Below, piece by piece: positions 1 to 5,771 of a stretch of 41,734 nt of DNA (positions are counted from its first letter, which is position 1; every line of letters begins with the position of its first letter). The notes beneath the pieces were generated by a model that saw only the letters and a list, made by a program, of their open reading frames with translations, did not search any database and was not told where the DNA came from. The position numbers were made by a program, and so were the translations under genes. Origin of the DNA: a virus. The DNA is taken from positions 1-41,734 of the IMG/VR virus record IMGVR_UViG_3300037141_000012. The stretch is one strand, 5' to 3'.

Positions 1-270
1 GGCGTCCCTGGCGGCCCTGGCGTCCCAGGCGGCCCTGGCGTCCCTGGCGGCCCTGGCGTCCCAGGCGGCCCAGGCGGCCCAGGCGGCCCAGGCGGCCCAG
101 GCGGCCCTGGCGGCCCTGGCGTCCCAGGCGGCCCAGGCGGCCCAGGCGGCCCTGGCGGCCCTGGCGTCCCAGGCGTCCCTGGCGTCCCAGGCGGCCCAGG
201 CGTCCCTGGCGGCCCTGGCGTCCCAGGCGTCCCTGGCGGCCCTGGCGTCCCAGGCGTCCCAGGCGTCCCT
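1..270. repeat. 9-nt imperfect tandem repeat tract
   Basis: About 30 units of the 9-mer family GGCGTCCCT/GGCGGCCCA with two variable positions (gtc or ggc; cct or cca). The tract continues beyond the left edge. It keeps codon phase in the leftward gene, giving (R/W)-(D/A)-A triplets. It is prone to copy-number slippage and to short-read assembly collapse. Confidence 0.95.
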
Positions 271-759
271 GGCGTCTTTCTTGAGCGCAGCAGCGTCGCG
301 CTCGGCTGCTTCCAACGCCGCGCGCAGCGGAGGCGTGGTTTCGAAGTCAGTGATCTCCGGAAGGCTCTCCAGCGCCTTCGCCTGCCCCTCCAAACCGGCA
401 AGACGCAACCATGCCGGCGTATCCACCCGAATCAGCCAATCGCTGATCATGATGACCCGGCGTCGTTCGAGGTCGGGCGAGCCGCGCGTGCCGACCAGCT
501 TGGGCAGCAGCGGCCGGAGGAGCGTGGTGCGCTTTTCGTCGGGCAGATTGTCGTTCCACGAGCGCATGAATGCCCCGATGATCGGGCAGGCGCACTCAGG
601 ATGGTCCGACCACGGCTCGCCCGCTATCCACGAGACAACCTCCATCGCGCAGGCTTCGAAGTCGTCGCTATCGCGAGGGCCTTGGGGCGGTTTGTGACCA
701 CCGCCGCGAAGATGGATCAGCGGCAGTTTCTCAACGCGCTCGGCGATGATCTCTGGCAT
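1..759 (-). CDS. Partial phage protein with C-terminal (R/W)(D/A)A triplet repeats
   Basis: The frame starts at ATG 759-757 behind GGAG (7 nt spacing) and is open for 253 codons to the window edge, so the C-terminus is missing. The first ~160 residues are a non-repetitive globular-looking region (start MPEIIAERVEKL, with a C-x-C near residue 64). The last ~90 residues are an uninterrupted run of RDA, WDA, RAA and WAA triplets, strongly charged and predicted helical. Such Ala/Arg/Asp/Trp repeats occur in unnamed phage proteins; function unknown. It is last in the leftward operon, 33 nt after the preceding gene. The opposite strand reads as a collagen-like Gly-X-Pro tract, but it lacks a start and the surrounding genes run leftward, so the minus frame is preferred. 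Confidence 0.75.
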   Translation of the reverse strand, partial: MPEIIAERVEKLPLIHLRGGGHKPPQGPRDSDDFEACAMEVVSWIAGEPWSDHPECACPIIGAFMRSWNDNLPDEKRTTLLRPLLPKLVGTRGSPDLERRRVIMISDWLIRVDTPAWLRLAGLEGQAKALESLPEITDFETTPPLRAALEAAERDAAALKKDARDAWDAWDARAARDAWDARAARDAWAAWDARDAWDARAARAAWAAWAAWDARAARAAWAAWAAWAAWAAWDARAARDARAAWDARAARDA

Positions 760-792
760 AGTGGTTCTCCGGTTGGGTCTGGCTGTGAGGGT

Positions 793-957
793 TTAGGCTT
801 CGCGCTCTTCGACCTTGCGCAGGACGGCTTTAAGTTCGTCGTCCGTGATCTGGTCCTCTGGCAGGGAGCCTTCTTCCATGAAGGGGTTCTCGCCGACGAT
901 GACGAAGTTCAGCACGTCGGCGATCACGGTGTAATCACGCTTGGTCAGGCGGCGCAT
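793..957 (-). CDS. Small acidic phage protein, 54 aa
   Basis: Starts MRRLTKRDYTVIADVL and ends in an acidic helix (EDQITDDELKAVLRKVEE). I do not recognise the family. A longer in-frame reading reaches a TTG at 1101 or an ATG at 1083, but its added N-terminus is Arg/Ser-rich and unconvincing and would overlap the palindromic operator sites. Starting at 957 puts the gene 2 nt after the stop of a 23-codon ORF that has its own ribosome site, so translation is probably coupled. The repeat-containing gene follows 33 nt downstream. Confidence 0.6.
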   Translation of the reverse strand: MRRLTKRDYTVIADVLNFVIVGENPFMEEGSLPEDQITDDELKAVLRKVEEREA

Positions 958-959
958 AA

Positions 960-1031
960 TCAGCGGCGCCCAACGTGATCGTGAAAGCTCGTATCGAGAG
1001 CGGGCGAGTCGTCTGGTGTTTGAGAAGGCAT
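960..1031 (-). CDS. Possible 23-aa leader peptide
   Basis: ATG at 1031 preceded by GGGGACACGGAA; encodes a 23-residue peptide beginning MPSQTPDDSPALDTS and stopping at 960-962, two bases before the next gene's ATG. The site and stop-start spacing suggest translational coupling to the 54-aa gene, which has no ribosome site of its own. It may equally be only a leader. No homology is recognised. Confidence 0.35.
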   Translation of the reverse strand: MPSQTPDDSPALDTSFHDHVGRR

Positions 1032-1071
1032 TTCCGTGTCCCCAATGGGCGCTGCGATGCAGCCGACAAGA

Positions 1072-1085
1072 AAGTGATATCATGT
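1072..1085. promoter_or_regulatory. Palindromic operator-like site (TGATATCA) A
   Basis: TGATATCA at 1075-1082 in an AAG-preceded half site, centre 1078.5. It lies upstream of the leftmost two genes. Its centre is 31 bp from that of the next copy, about three helical turns. Read leftward, TTGCGT sits 16 bp before TATCAC, so the site could cover a -10 element. Confidence 0.6.
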
Positions 1086-1102
1086 TATCGAGGGAACGCA
1101 AG

Positions 1103-1116
1103 AAGTGATATCAGAA
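1103..1116. promoter_or_regulatory. Palindromic operator-like site (TGATATCA) B
   Basis: AAGTGATATCAGAA, core 1106-1113. The TGA stop codon of the XRE-type regulator gene (1113-1111) is formed by the palindrome itself. It pairs with the site at 1072-1085. Confidence 0.6.
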
Positions 1117-1329
1117 TTGTTCGAAGCCTTCCGGCATGAACCCAGCGAGCATGGCCTCAACTGCTGTCGCAATCGGTCCCGATATCTCCCGGCGCCCTTC
1201 TTCCATTTCCCGCACCCGTTCCATCAGGGCATTCGGGGAACCCTTCATCCGCAGCGCGCGGCCCAGGTCCGGCTGAGACAGCATCAGGGCCTTCCGGGCG
1301 CGCTTTAGGTCTTTGCCGGTGGTGATCAT
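1111..1329 (-). CDS. XRE/Cro-type helix-turn-helix regulator
   Basis: 72 aa starting MITTGKDLKRARKALMLSQ. The segment DLKRARKALMLSQPDLGRAL matches the first helices of a Cro/C1-type HTH (an Arg-rich helix, then SQPDLGRAL as the helix 2 equivalent), followed by a variable loop and a V-x-x-MEEG segment like the end of helix 4. Such proteins bind operators as dimers; the target here is unknown. The start at 1329 overlaps the previous stop as ATGA, supporting it over an upstream ATG at 1347. Its stop lies in a TGATATCA palindrome, making it one of two candidates for recognising that site. Confidence 0.75.
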   Translation of the reverse strand: MITTGKDLKRARKALMLSQPDLGRALRMKGSPNALMERVREMEEGRREISGPIATAVEAMLAGFMPEGFEQF

Positions 1330-1514
1330 GGGCGGAAACTCGCCCAAAACTCCTCGAACGCCTTCACGAGCCGAGCCCTATATTCCGCGTCCGGTTCTGG
1401 GGGCTCTTGATGCCTGCGCACATTGATTCCATCCAGCGCGCCCAACATGTCGAGACCGTGACCGGTGGCCGTGTGAACGGCGTTATCAGGGTCGATGAAG
1501 ATCAGCGCTTTCAT
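1326..1514 (-). CDS. Hypothetical small phage protein, 62 aa
   Basis: Starts MKALIFIDPDNAVHTATGHG behind a strong GGGAGG ribosome site with 6 nt spacing, which fixes the start at 1514. The start overlaps the previous gene's stop as ATGA, and the stop overlaps the next start in the same way. An N-terminal beta-like segment with D-P-D is followed by a C-terminal amphipathic helix (EYRARLVKAFEEFWASF). No family recognised. Confidence 0.75.
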   Translation of the reverse strand: MKALIFIDPDNAVHTATGHGLDMLGALDGINVRRHQEPPEPDAEYRARLVKAFEEFWASFRP

Positions 1515-1666
1515 TCCCACCCTCCCGACGCGACAGACCGCGCCACACCGCCGAGCCATCGCCCAAGACGGTTGACAGGGTGACGCCACTCGCGCTCTCG
1601 TCTGATCTGCTCTTTAAGCAGGCGAAGCGCTATCTGGGCGCGCAGTTCATCGGTCTTCGACGGCAT
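1511..1666 (-). CDS. Small basic phage protein, 51 aa
   Basis: Starts MPSKTDELRAQIALRLLKEQ behind GAGGAGGGG, one of the best ribosome sites in the region, and ends exactly at the following gene's start (ATGA overlap). Rich in Arg and Trp, with one long helix (residues 5-28). Fills the gap between its neighbours completely. No function recognised. Confidence 0.7.
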   Translation of the reverse strand: MPSKTDELRAQIALRLLKEQIRREREWRHPVNRLGRWLGGVARSVASGGWE

Positions 1667-1927
1667 TCACCCCTCCTCGGCCAGGGCGGAGTCGATAAAG
1701 GCGTTGTGAGCCTCAATGACCGTCACGGCGTCTATCTGGCCAACCGAAGCCGACGCGGCGATGGCGGCATGTTCGTCGGCGTCCTCGTAGCGTGTGGCCT
1801 TAATCATCGCGCGTACCTGTTCGGAGAGCCTTTCGCGCTGATGGGGCTCAAGGTCATCGAATTTGGCTTTCATCGGCGAGCGCTGGGTATCCCAGAAAGC
1901 CCGCGCTACGCGCTCAACCATGCTCAT
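1667..1927 (-). CDS. Small phage protein, 86 aa
   Basis: Starts MSMVERVARAFWDTQ at an ATGA overlap with the preceding gene. The MVERVARAxW opening followed by a helix-rich body (HQRERLSEQVRAMIKATRY) resembles a group of unnamed small proteins common in alphaproteobacterial phages. No catalytic motif. The C-terminus is acidic/alanine-rich. Confidence 0.75.
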   Translation of the reverse strand: MSMVERVARAFWDTQRSPMKAKFDDLEPHQRERLSEQVRAMIKATRYEDADEHAAIAASASVGQIDAVTVIEAHNAFIDSALAEEG

Positions 1928-2115
1928 GGCTTACCCGCCTCCACCCGGACCTCTATGAATCTGAAAACCTGTTCGACGGTCAGTTCGGCTTTCCCCGTGC
2001 GACCGTCGATCTCAATCCGGCGCAGGATAAAGCGGCAGCCTGAGACCTCGATAAGATCGCCGATCACATGGTTTGTGACGTTGGGAGGCGTGGGCCATGG
2101 TCCATCTGCGCTCAT
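1924..2115 (-). CDS. Hypothetical phage protein, 63 aa
   Basis: Starts MSADGPWPTPPNVTNHVIGD; the region from about residue 17 looks like alternating beta strands (VIGDLIEVSGCRFILRRIEI, then LTVEQVFRFIEVRV). The start overlaps the stop of the 30-aa membrane peptide (ATGA), and its own stop overlaps the next ATG. No strong ribosome site, consistent with coupling. Family unknown. Confidence 0.65.
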   Translation of the reverse strand: MSADGPWPTPPNVTNHVIGDLIEVSGCRFILRRIEIDGRTGKAELTVEQVFRFIEVRVEAGKP

Positions 2116-2204
2116 GACCAAGTGCGCCCCCAGATCAGCGCGCCGATCGCACAACCGACGAACACGCCAATAACGAAGGCTATCCCAGCGAGGGTGATGG
2201 TCAT
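2112..2204 (-). CDS. 30-aa single-pass membrane microprotein
   Basis: MTITLAGIAFVIGVFVGCAI continues with GALIWGRTWS and stops. It is almost wholly one hydrophobic helix with a basic C-terminal end, so a membrane insertion role is likely. AAGG lies 8 nt before the ATG. Both ends are ATGA overlaps with neighbours, hard to explain unless it is translated. Small phage membrane peptides may act as accessory, exclusion or lysis-related factors, but nothing here decides. Confidence 0.65.
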   Translation of the reverse strand: MTITLAGIAFVIGVFVGCAIGALIWGRTWS

Positions 2205-3145
2205 GGGCGAGCCTTCTTGGATGCGTCCAAAGCCGCGTCCAGTGCTTTGAGCGCCGCGAAGGTATCAGGTCCCGCTGCGGTGACGGTTACGGCGTCTTCA
2301 CCGACGCGATAGGCGACGGTCATGGTGATAGATCCGCCGCGCCCATCCGCCGCGTCCATCGTCTTGATCTCAGGCTCTTGGGGTGGGAGGGCGGTGGCCA
2401 GGGCGGAAAACAAGCGTGCGGCCTGGACTTCGAGGTGAGGGGCGTACTTTTCGCCGTAGGCCACCACCTCCCGCGCCGCCTTCACCAGCGCATCCCGCTC
2501 GGCCTGGACGTCCAACTTCAATCGGAGAGCCGTGTTCAGCGTCTCCCGCGCCCGTGCGAGTTCGGCCTTTCCAGCTTCTAACTCAGCTGTCGCTCGGCGA
2601 AGTTCCGCACCGGCCATCTCCACGTCCCGGTTACGGTCTGCCATCTGCTGGCCGTAGAGTTCATCCTCGGCGCGGCGCTGGCGCAACTCGGCAAGCATTT
2701 TCGCCATGAGGGCAATCGGAACAGCCTTTGTTTCAGCGGGACCTCTCTTCGCTCGCACATTGAAGGCATCCGTCCATAGCGCCAGCAGTTCGTCTAGTTG
2801 AAGACAAATGGGTTCATCGTCATGACCAAGCGCGTATATTCGCTGATCCTCGGCGCGGCGCTCAGTGATTTCAGCCCACATGCGCCGGCTGAGTTCATTG
2901 GGACAGCGGACTGCCCACGCCGAGCGTGTCAGGCCATCAACACTCGCAAGCTCTGCACCCGTCAGACGTTCGGCGGTCGAAGCGATGGTTTCTCCGTCGC
3001 TCTGCGCCCGCGCCTGCCTCACCTCGGCGATCAGACTGAGAAGATCGGCGCCCCCGACGTGAAACGACGTGCCGGCGGCGAAGGCAACCTCGGCGTTGTG
3101 AACCCACCGCGCCAACGTGTCCTCATCGATTATCGGGCGATCCAT
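2201..3145 (-). CDS. Coiled-coil phage protein, 314 aa
   Basis: Start chosen at ATG 3145 (MDRPIIDEDTLARWVHNAEV) behind AGGA with 8 nt spacing; a GTG at 3262 is in frame, but the extra residues are Cys/Arg-rich and overlap a hydrophobic frame. Residues ~160-235 are a long charged coiled coil (ERAELARARETLN-like heptads). The last ~60 residues form a separate, probably beta-rich domain (GGSITMTVAYRVGEDAVTV). The largest early gene here; function not recognised. Its stop overlaps the next start. Confidence 0.7.
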   Translation of the reverse strand: MDRPIIDEDTLARWVHNAEVAFAAGTSFHVGGADLLSLIAEVRQARAQSDGETIASTAERLTGAELASVDGLTRSAWAVRCPNELSRRMWAEITERRAEDQRIYALGHDDEPICLQLDELLALWTDAFNVRAKRGPAETKAVPIALMAKMLAELRQRRAEDELYGQQMADRNRDVEMAGAELRRATAELEAGKAELARARETLNTALRLKLDVQAERDALVKAAREVVAYGEKYAPHLEVQAARLFSALATALPPQEPEIKTMDAADGRGGSITMTVAYRVGEDAVTVTAAGPDTFAALKALDAALDASKKARP

Positions 3146-3153
3146 GGTCGATC

Positions 3154-3273
3154 CTATCTGAACAAATGGGTGAGAAGCCACGCGACCGCGGCAAACGGCA
3201 GCAGGCAGAGCGACCACCAGCCGACAATCGCAGCCACAATGATCGGGGCGCCGATCAGCCACGAGACGATGAT
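3154..3273 (-). CDS. Hydrophobic reading frame without clear start
   Basis: A frame encoding two adjacent hydrophobic segments (VSWLIGAPIIVAAIVG and LCLLPFAAVAWLL) ends at TAG 3154-3156, 8 nt before the next gene. No ATG or GTG precedes the hydrophobic stretch. The frame is -1 relative to the membrane gene ending at 3255, so it could be a frameshift extension, an alternative-start gene or chance. Boundaries are nominal. Confidence 0.25.
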   Translation of the reverse strand: MIVSWLIGAPIIVAAIVGWWSLCLLPFAAVAWLLTHLFR

Positions 3274-3482
3274 CGCGCCCTTGGAATCGGAATTAAAATC
3301 ACCCTCCCGACGATCAACACCACGGCCAGCCAGAAACCGATCTGAGGCGCGAAGGCTGAAGCGGTTGGCCCGCAAATCCACCCGGGCGACCGGATCGGCG
3401 ACGAATGCCAGGCGACCAGAAGCCACGGCAGGCCGAGCGTACCGGCGCCGAGCGCGAATAGCCAAATGATGGGATGAAGCAT
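3255..3482 (-). CDS. Small membrane protein, 75 aa
   Basis: Starts MLHPIIWLFALGAGTLGLPW behind AGGAG with 6 nt spacing. Two hydrophobic helices are visible (residues ~3-25 and ~50-68) joined by a polar loop; the C-terminus is Arg/Ser-rich. It is the first gene of the long leftward operon, starting about 45 bp from the operator at 3525-3538. A holin-like or exclusion role is possible but unproven. Confidence 0.7.
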   Translation of the reverse strand: MLHPIIWLFALGAGTLGLPWLLVAWHSSPIRSPGWICGPTASAFAPQIGFWLAVVLIVGRVILIPIPRARSSSRG

Positions 3483-3524
3483 CTTGGTCTCCTGAAACAG
3501 GGCGTTCGGTTCGAACTGACGCGG

Positions 3525-3538
3525 GTTTGATATCACGA
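3525..3538. promoter_or_regulatory. Operator-like palindrome in divergent promoter
   Basis: TGATATCA at 3528-3535, immediately followed by a second palindrome CGAAATTTCG (3536-3545). Both lie in the AT-rich gap between the leftward operon (start 3482) and the rightward gene (start 3606). Read leftward, TTGTCG lies 11 bp and TTGCAT 18 bp before TATCAA. Confidence 0.6.
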
Positions 3539-3605
3539 AATTTCGACAATATGCAATTAACCGATTTCGCCTTAGCATTAGCGATCTCATCCCCGGGGAA
3601 TACGC

Positions 3606-4295
3606 ATGGGCAAGCCGAAGCCGAACAAGGCGCCAGCCGCGCGCCAGGTATTGACTGCATCCGACGAAGCCCGGCGACGGTTCGACCGAGAACAGCAGCA
3701 ATCGGAGGAATACGAGCGCGCCAGGGCCGTTCGGACATCCTCAAGCGGTGATGGCCCTGAAACATGGGGTGTGGACGCCGGGATAACCGAACTCCAGACG
3801 GGCAATGGCGTAACGCTGCGCCGGGACATCACCGGGAAGATCACATACGCCGAGCGATCGGAGGTGTTCGACATCCTGGCTCGAACTCGGCTCAAGAGCG
3901 GCGCGACCGTGCTGGACGCCGCCCACATGGTCTGCATCGATCGCCTGCAGAAAGACTTGGCCATCCGTCACCAGACCGTAGGCGCATCGGGCATGGGCGC
4001 ACCGGTGGACAATTCAGGCAACCGAGACGGAATGGATCTTCGCCTCGCGGCCGGCGAGCGCCTCGACTTCGTCGCCCAGCACTGCGGCGTCAAGAGTTAC
4101 GAACTCCTGTTCTCGCTGCTCGGCCCCTCGATCACCCGCGGCGAATCCGTCGACTGGCGAGCCGTGGTTGAGCGCGTCATGGGCGTGACCAACGAAGCCG
4201 CCCAGCCGTCCCAGGTCCGCCATGCGTGCGATAACCTCCTGGGGGCCTACACCCTCCACGATAACGCCCGTGCGCGCCGCCGCGTAGCCGCGTGA
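3606..4295 (+). CDS. Phage regulatory-type protein, DUF6456-like C-terminus (tentative)
   Basis: 229 aa, start MGKPKPNKAPAARQV behind GGGGA. The N-terminus (1-60) is basic and disordered with many Gln/Glu. From about residue 75 it resembles the alphaproteobacterial DUF6456 pattern: Y-A-E-R opening, a middle helical stretch (LAAGERLDFVAQHCGV) and a C-terminal HTH-like segment (DWRAVVERVMG... QVRHACDNLLGAYTLH). Such proteins are thought to be regulators; recognition is from memory and weak. Transcribed divergently from the leftward operon across a shared operator. Its stop overlaps the next start as GTGA. Confidence 0.6.
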   Translation: MGKPKPNKAPAARQVLTASDEARRRFDREQQQSEEYERARAVRTSSSGDGPETWGVDAGITELQTGNGVTLRRDITGKITYAERSEVFDILARTRLKSGATVLDAAHMVCIDRLQKDLAIRHQTVGASGMGAPVDNSGNRDGMDLRLAAGERLDFVAQHCGVKSYELLFSLLGPSITRGESVDWRAVVERVMGVTNEAAQPSQVRHACDNLLGAYTLHDNARARRRVAA

Positions 4296-4507
4296 GCCGC
4301 GCGCCGAGTTCATGCGCGACAACCTGCCACGCGAGCCGCTGGGCGCCGTGGTTCAATCGCCAGCGCGGGGAATGGTACGTCCAGCGTCAGGTCAGGGTCG
4401 CGGGCTGCATGGAGCGTGAGGTCGAACAGCACGAGGGCCGCGCTACGGGCTATCCAACGGAACGCCGAGCCCAGATGCGGTGCAGGATGCTCAACGGCGT
4501 GGCCTAG
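4292..4507 (+). CDS. Small phage protein, 71 aa
   Basis: GTG start overlaps the previous stop (GTGA). The C-terminal half (EWYVQRQVRVAG... GYPTERRAQMRCRMLN) follows the layout of small phage proteins with a strand pair, a Y/F-x-T-x-x-x-A segment and a final C-x-x-LN helix. It ends at TAG 4505-4507, which shares the CTAG tetranucleotide with the stop of the convergent leftward gene. The overlap at both ends supports it, but composition is Arg-rich and the family is unassigned. Confidence 0.5.
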   Translation: MSRAPSSCATTCHASRWAPWFNRQRGEWYVQRQVRVAGCMEREVEQHEGRATGYPTERRAQMRCRMLNGVA

Positions 4508-4695
4508 AGGCTCATTCCAAGGCGTCGGGCAAAGTCCAGCAATTGCACCATCACTGCCGGCTCAAGCGCAACGACGCGGTTCTCATGGTGGTTCGCGGCC
4601 AGCCAAATCTGGTATCCGTCAAAGGACGCATAGACGCCGTCGCCCAGGTATTCGGGCTGCGGGCTCGGGGGTTTCGGACTGACATCCTCGGCCAT
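4504..4695 (-). CDS. Small conserved-type phage protein, 63 aa
   Basis: Starts MAEDVSPKPPSPQPEYLGDG behind AGGAG with 8 nt spacing. After a proline-rich linker the body EYLGDGVYASFDGYQIWLAA followed by V-x-ALEPAVMVQLLDFARR is a pattern I recognise from many phage small proteins (a beta unit reading YLGDGVYA-x-x-DG then a terminal helix). No biochemical role is established. It ends the 6099-4504 leftward operon. Confidence 0.8.
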   Translation of the reverse strand: MAEDVSPKPPSPQPEYLGDGVYASFDGYQIWLAANHHENRVVALEPAVMVQLLDFARRLGMSL

Positions 4696-4726
4696 GGTCT
4701 CGTCTCCTATTGATTGTTTGAACCAG

Positions 4727-4927
4727 TTAGCCCGCGACCCTCACGACCCACCGCACACCCTGCGCACGGCCACAGCAGACCTTACCGAGCGCCAGCACGC
4801 CGAGCACAATGGCCCAATCATCGTCTATCCGCATGATCTGGGCTTTGAACTCGCCGAGCGTGGTCGCGTAGGGCTCGCCATCCGCGATGGAGACTTCGAC
4901 CGGGGTGGAGTTGGTGAGGTCGGTCAT
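4727..4927 (-). CDS. Hypothetical phage protein, 66 aa
   Basis: The start at 4927 (MTDLTNSTPVEVSIADGEPY) overlaps the stop of the 46-aa membrane protein as ATGA; an in-frame ATG two codons earlier has no ribosome site. Predicted beta-rich (FKAQIMRIDDDWAIVLGVLA) with a C-terminal basic strand. No family recognised. Confidence 0.65.
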   Translation of the reverse strand: MTDLTNSTPVEVSIADGEPYATTLGEFKAQIMRIDDDWAIVLGVLALGKVCCGRAQGVRWVVRVAG

Positions 4928-5064
4928 CGGCATATCGGAGCAGAAGCCATCGCAATCATCAGCCCTGCCATTATGCCTCCCAGAAAGGCCGCGCTGGCGC
5001 CTATGAAGCAAAGGGTGGCGAATAGGCATGGCATCTCGAATCGATGTCTTTTCACGGTCATCAT
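4924..5064 (-). CDS. Small membrane protein, 46 aa
   Basis: MMTVKRHRFEMPCLFATLCF leads into two hydrophobic segments (FATLCFIGASAAFL and GIMAGLMIAMASA). The basic N-terminus (KRHR) points to N-in topology. The start overlaps the previous stop (ATGA) and its stop overlaps the next start (ATGA), so it is embedded in the operon's coupling. A role at the inner membrane is likely, otherwise unknown. Confidence 0.65.
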   Translation of the reverse strand: MMTVKRHRFEMPCLFATLCFIGASAAFLGGIMAGLMIAMASAPICR

Positions 5065-5432
5065 CCCACCGCCGCCATCAGCCGCGACACCGCACCCGCG
5101 CGGCGCTCCAGTTCGCGCTGCCCGCGAAAGGACAGCGGCAAGATCACATCGACATTGATGCCGCCGAGAAAGCTCTTGGATGCCATCGCCTTCACAGCCT
5201 CGACGGGAAGCCGCTGGATGCCCTCGGAGATGAAAGACAGCCGATAGGTGATCCCGGCGCCCCCGCCGCCCACATGCTCGCCCGTGCGCTCCAGATCGGC
5301 GATGATTGCCGCTTCGTCCAGACCTTCGTTGTCCGCGAAGAACTCGCGCATTTCGATCACGGTGAATTCGGTCCCCGCGTGAAGCGTGACCAGCGTGTCG
5401 GGGCGGATGGGGAACTTGGGGGCCTTGGCCAT
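5061..5432 (-). CDS. Hypothetical phage protein, 123 aa
   Basis: Start at 5432 (MAKAPKFPIRPDTLVTLHAG) is chosen because GAGGA lies 8 nt upstream; longer readings to 5447 or 5504 lack a site and run into the operator. Helix-rich: EMREFFADNEGLDEAAIIAD then a Gly-rich loop and a C-terminal helix (RGQRELERRAGAVSRLM). No known family. It is the first gene after two operator copies, so it probably has its own promoter. Confidence 0.7.
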   Translation of the reverse strand: MAKAPKFPIRPDTLVTLHAGTEFTVIEMREFFADNEGLDEAAIIADLERTGEHVGGGGAGITYRLSFISEGIQRLPVEAVKAMASKSFLGGINVDVILPLSFRGQRELERRAGAVSRLMAAVG

Positions 5433-5474
5433 CTGGGTTGTCCTCATGAGAGCGTCCGGATCGGACTGACAAAC

Positions 5475-5488
5475 AAGTGATATCACTT
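5475..5488. promoter_or_regulatory. Perfect operator palindrome AAGTGATATCACTT
   Basis: The only perfect 14-bp copy of the motif (centre 5481.5), about 43 bp upstream of the gene starting at 5432. Read leftward, TTGCTT lies 16 bp before TATCAC, the same geometry as at 1072-1101. The next copy is 56 bp away. Confidence 0.7.
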
Positions 5489-5530
5489 TGCGTGGGGGAA
5501 GCAATAGAGAAGGCGAGGAGCGACGAAAGA

Positions 5531-5544
5531 AAGTGATATCAGGT
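5531..5544. promoter_or_regulatory. Operator-like palindrome AAGTGATATCAGGT
   Basis: Core TGATATCA at 5534-5541, between two leftward genes and abutting the stop (5544-5546) of the upstream one. Forms a pair with the perfect site at 5475-5488. Confidence 0.6.
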
Positions 5545-5771
5545 TAGAGATAGACGCGCTTCACGAACGAGGCCTTGACCTCAACGCCTTCGGGGAAGCC
5601 CCACCCGTCAAGCAAGCTGTCGGCAACATCGTCGCAATCAGTGTCCGATGGCAGCGGCATCTCGCCCTTGGGGTCCGGGTGTGTGACTTCGACAATGTAC
5701 GTCGTCTTGAACTTCGCGTAGACGGTCCCAGCGGGCATCGCGAGGAACGTGGCGCGGTCAACGATGCGCAT
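5544..5771 (-). CDS. Small conserved-type phage protein, 75 aa
   Basis: Starts MRIVDRATFLAMPAGTVYAK, an opening seen in many phage small proteins (MRIxDRxTFLxxPxGTVxxK). The remainder is an acidic, probably beta-rich body ending EVKASFVKRVYL. It overlaps the end of the ribbon-helix-helix gene by 14 nt. No function established. Confidence 0.75.
   Translation of the reverse strand: MRIVDRATFLAMPAGTVYAKFKTTYIVEVTHPDPKGEMPLPSDTDCDDVADSLLDGWGFPEGVEVKASFVKRVYL

Noticed and set aside
1-270. CRISPR array at the left end
   Set aside because: Units are 9 bp with no spacers; it is a coding tandem repeat.
1-978. Open plus-strand frame beginning with a collagen-like Gly-X-Pro repeat
   Set aside because: No start in the window before 601, the non-repeat part is not protein-like, and the minus frame has an ATG, a good ribosome site and leftward neighbours.
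281-978. Plus-strand reading frames over the left operon
   Set aside because: Antisense shadows of the leftward genes, without ribosome sites.
793-1101. 102-aa extended version of the small acidic protein
   Set aside because: TTG/ATG starts fall in the operator pair and the added residues are Arg/Ser/His-rich; ATG 957 just after a short ORF fits better.
2201-3262. GTG-initiated 353-aa version of the coiled-coil protein
   Set aside because: The first 39 residues overlap a hydrophobic frame and look unnatural; ATG 3145 has AGGA at good spacing.
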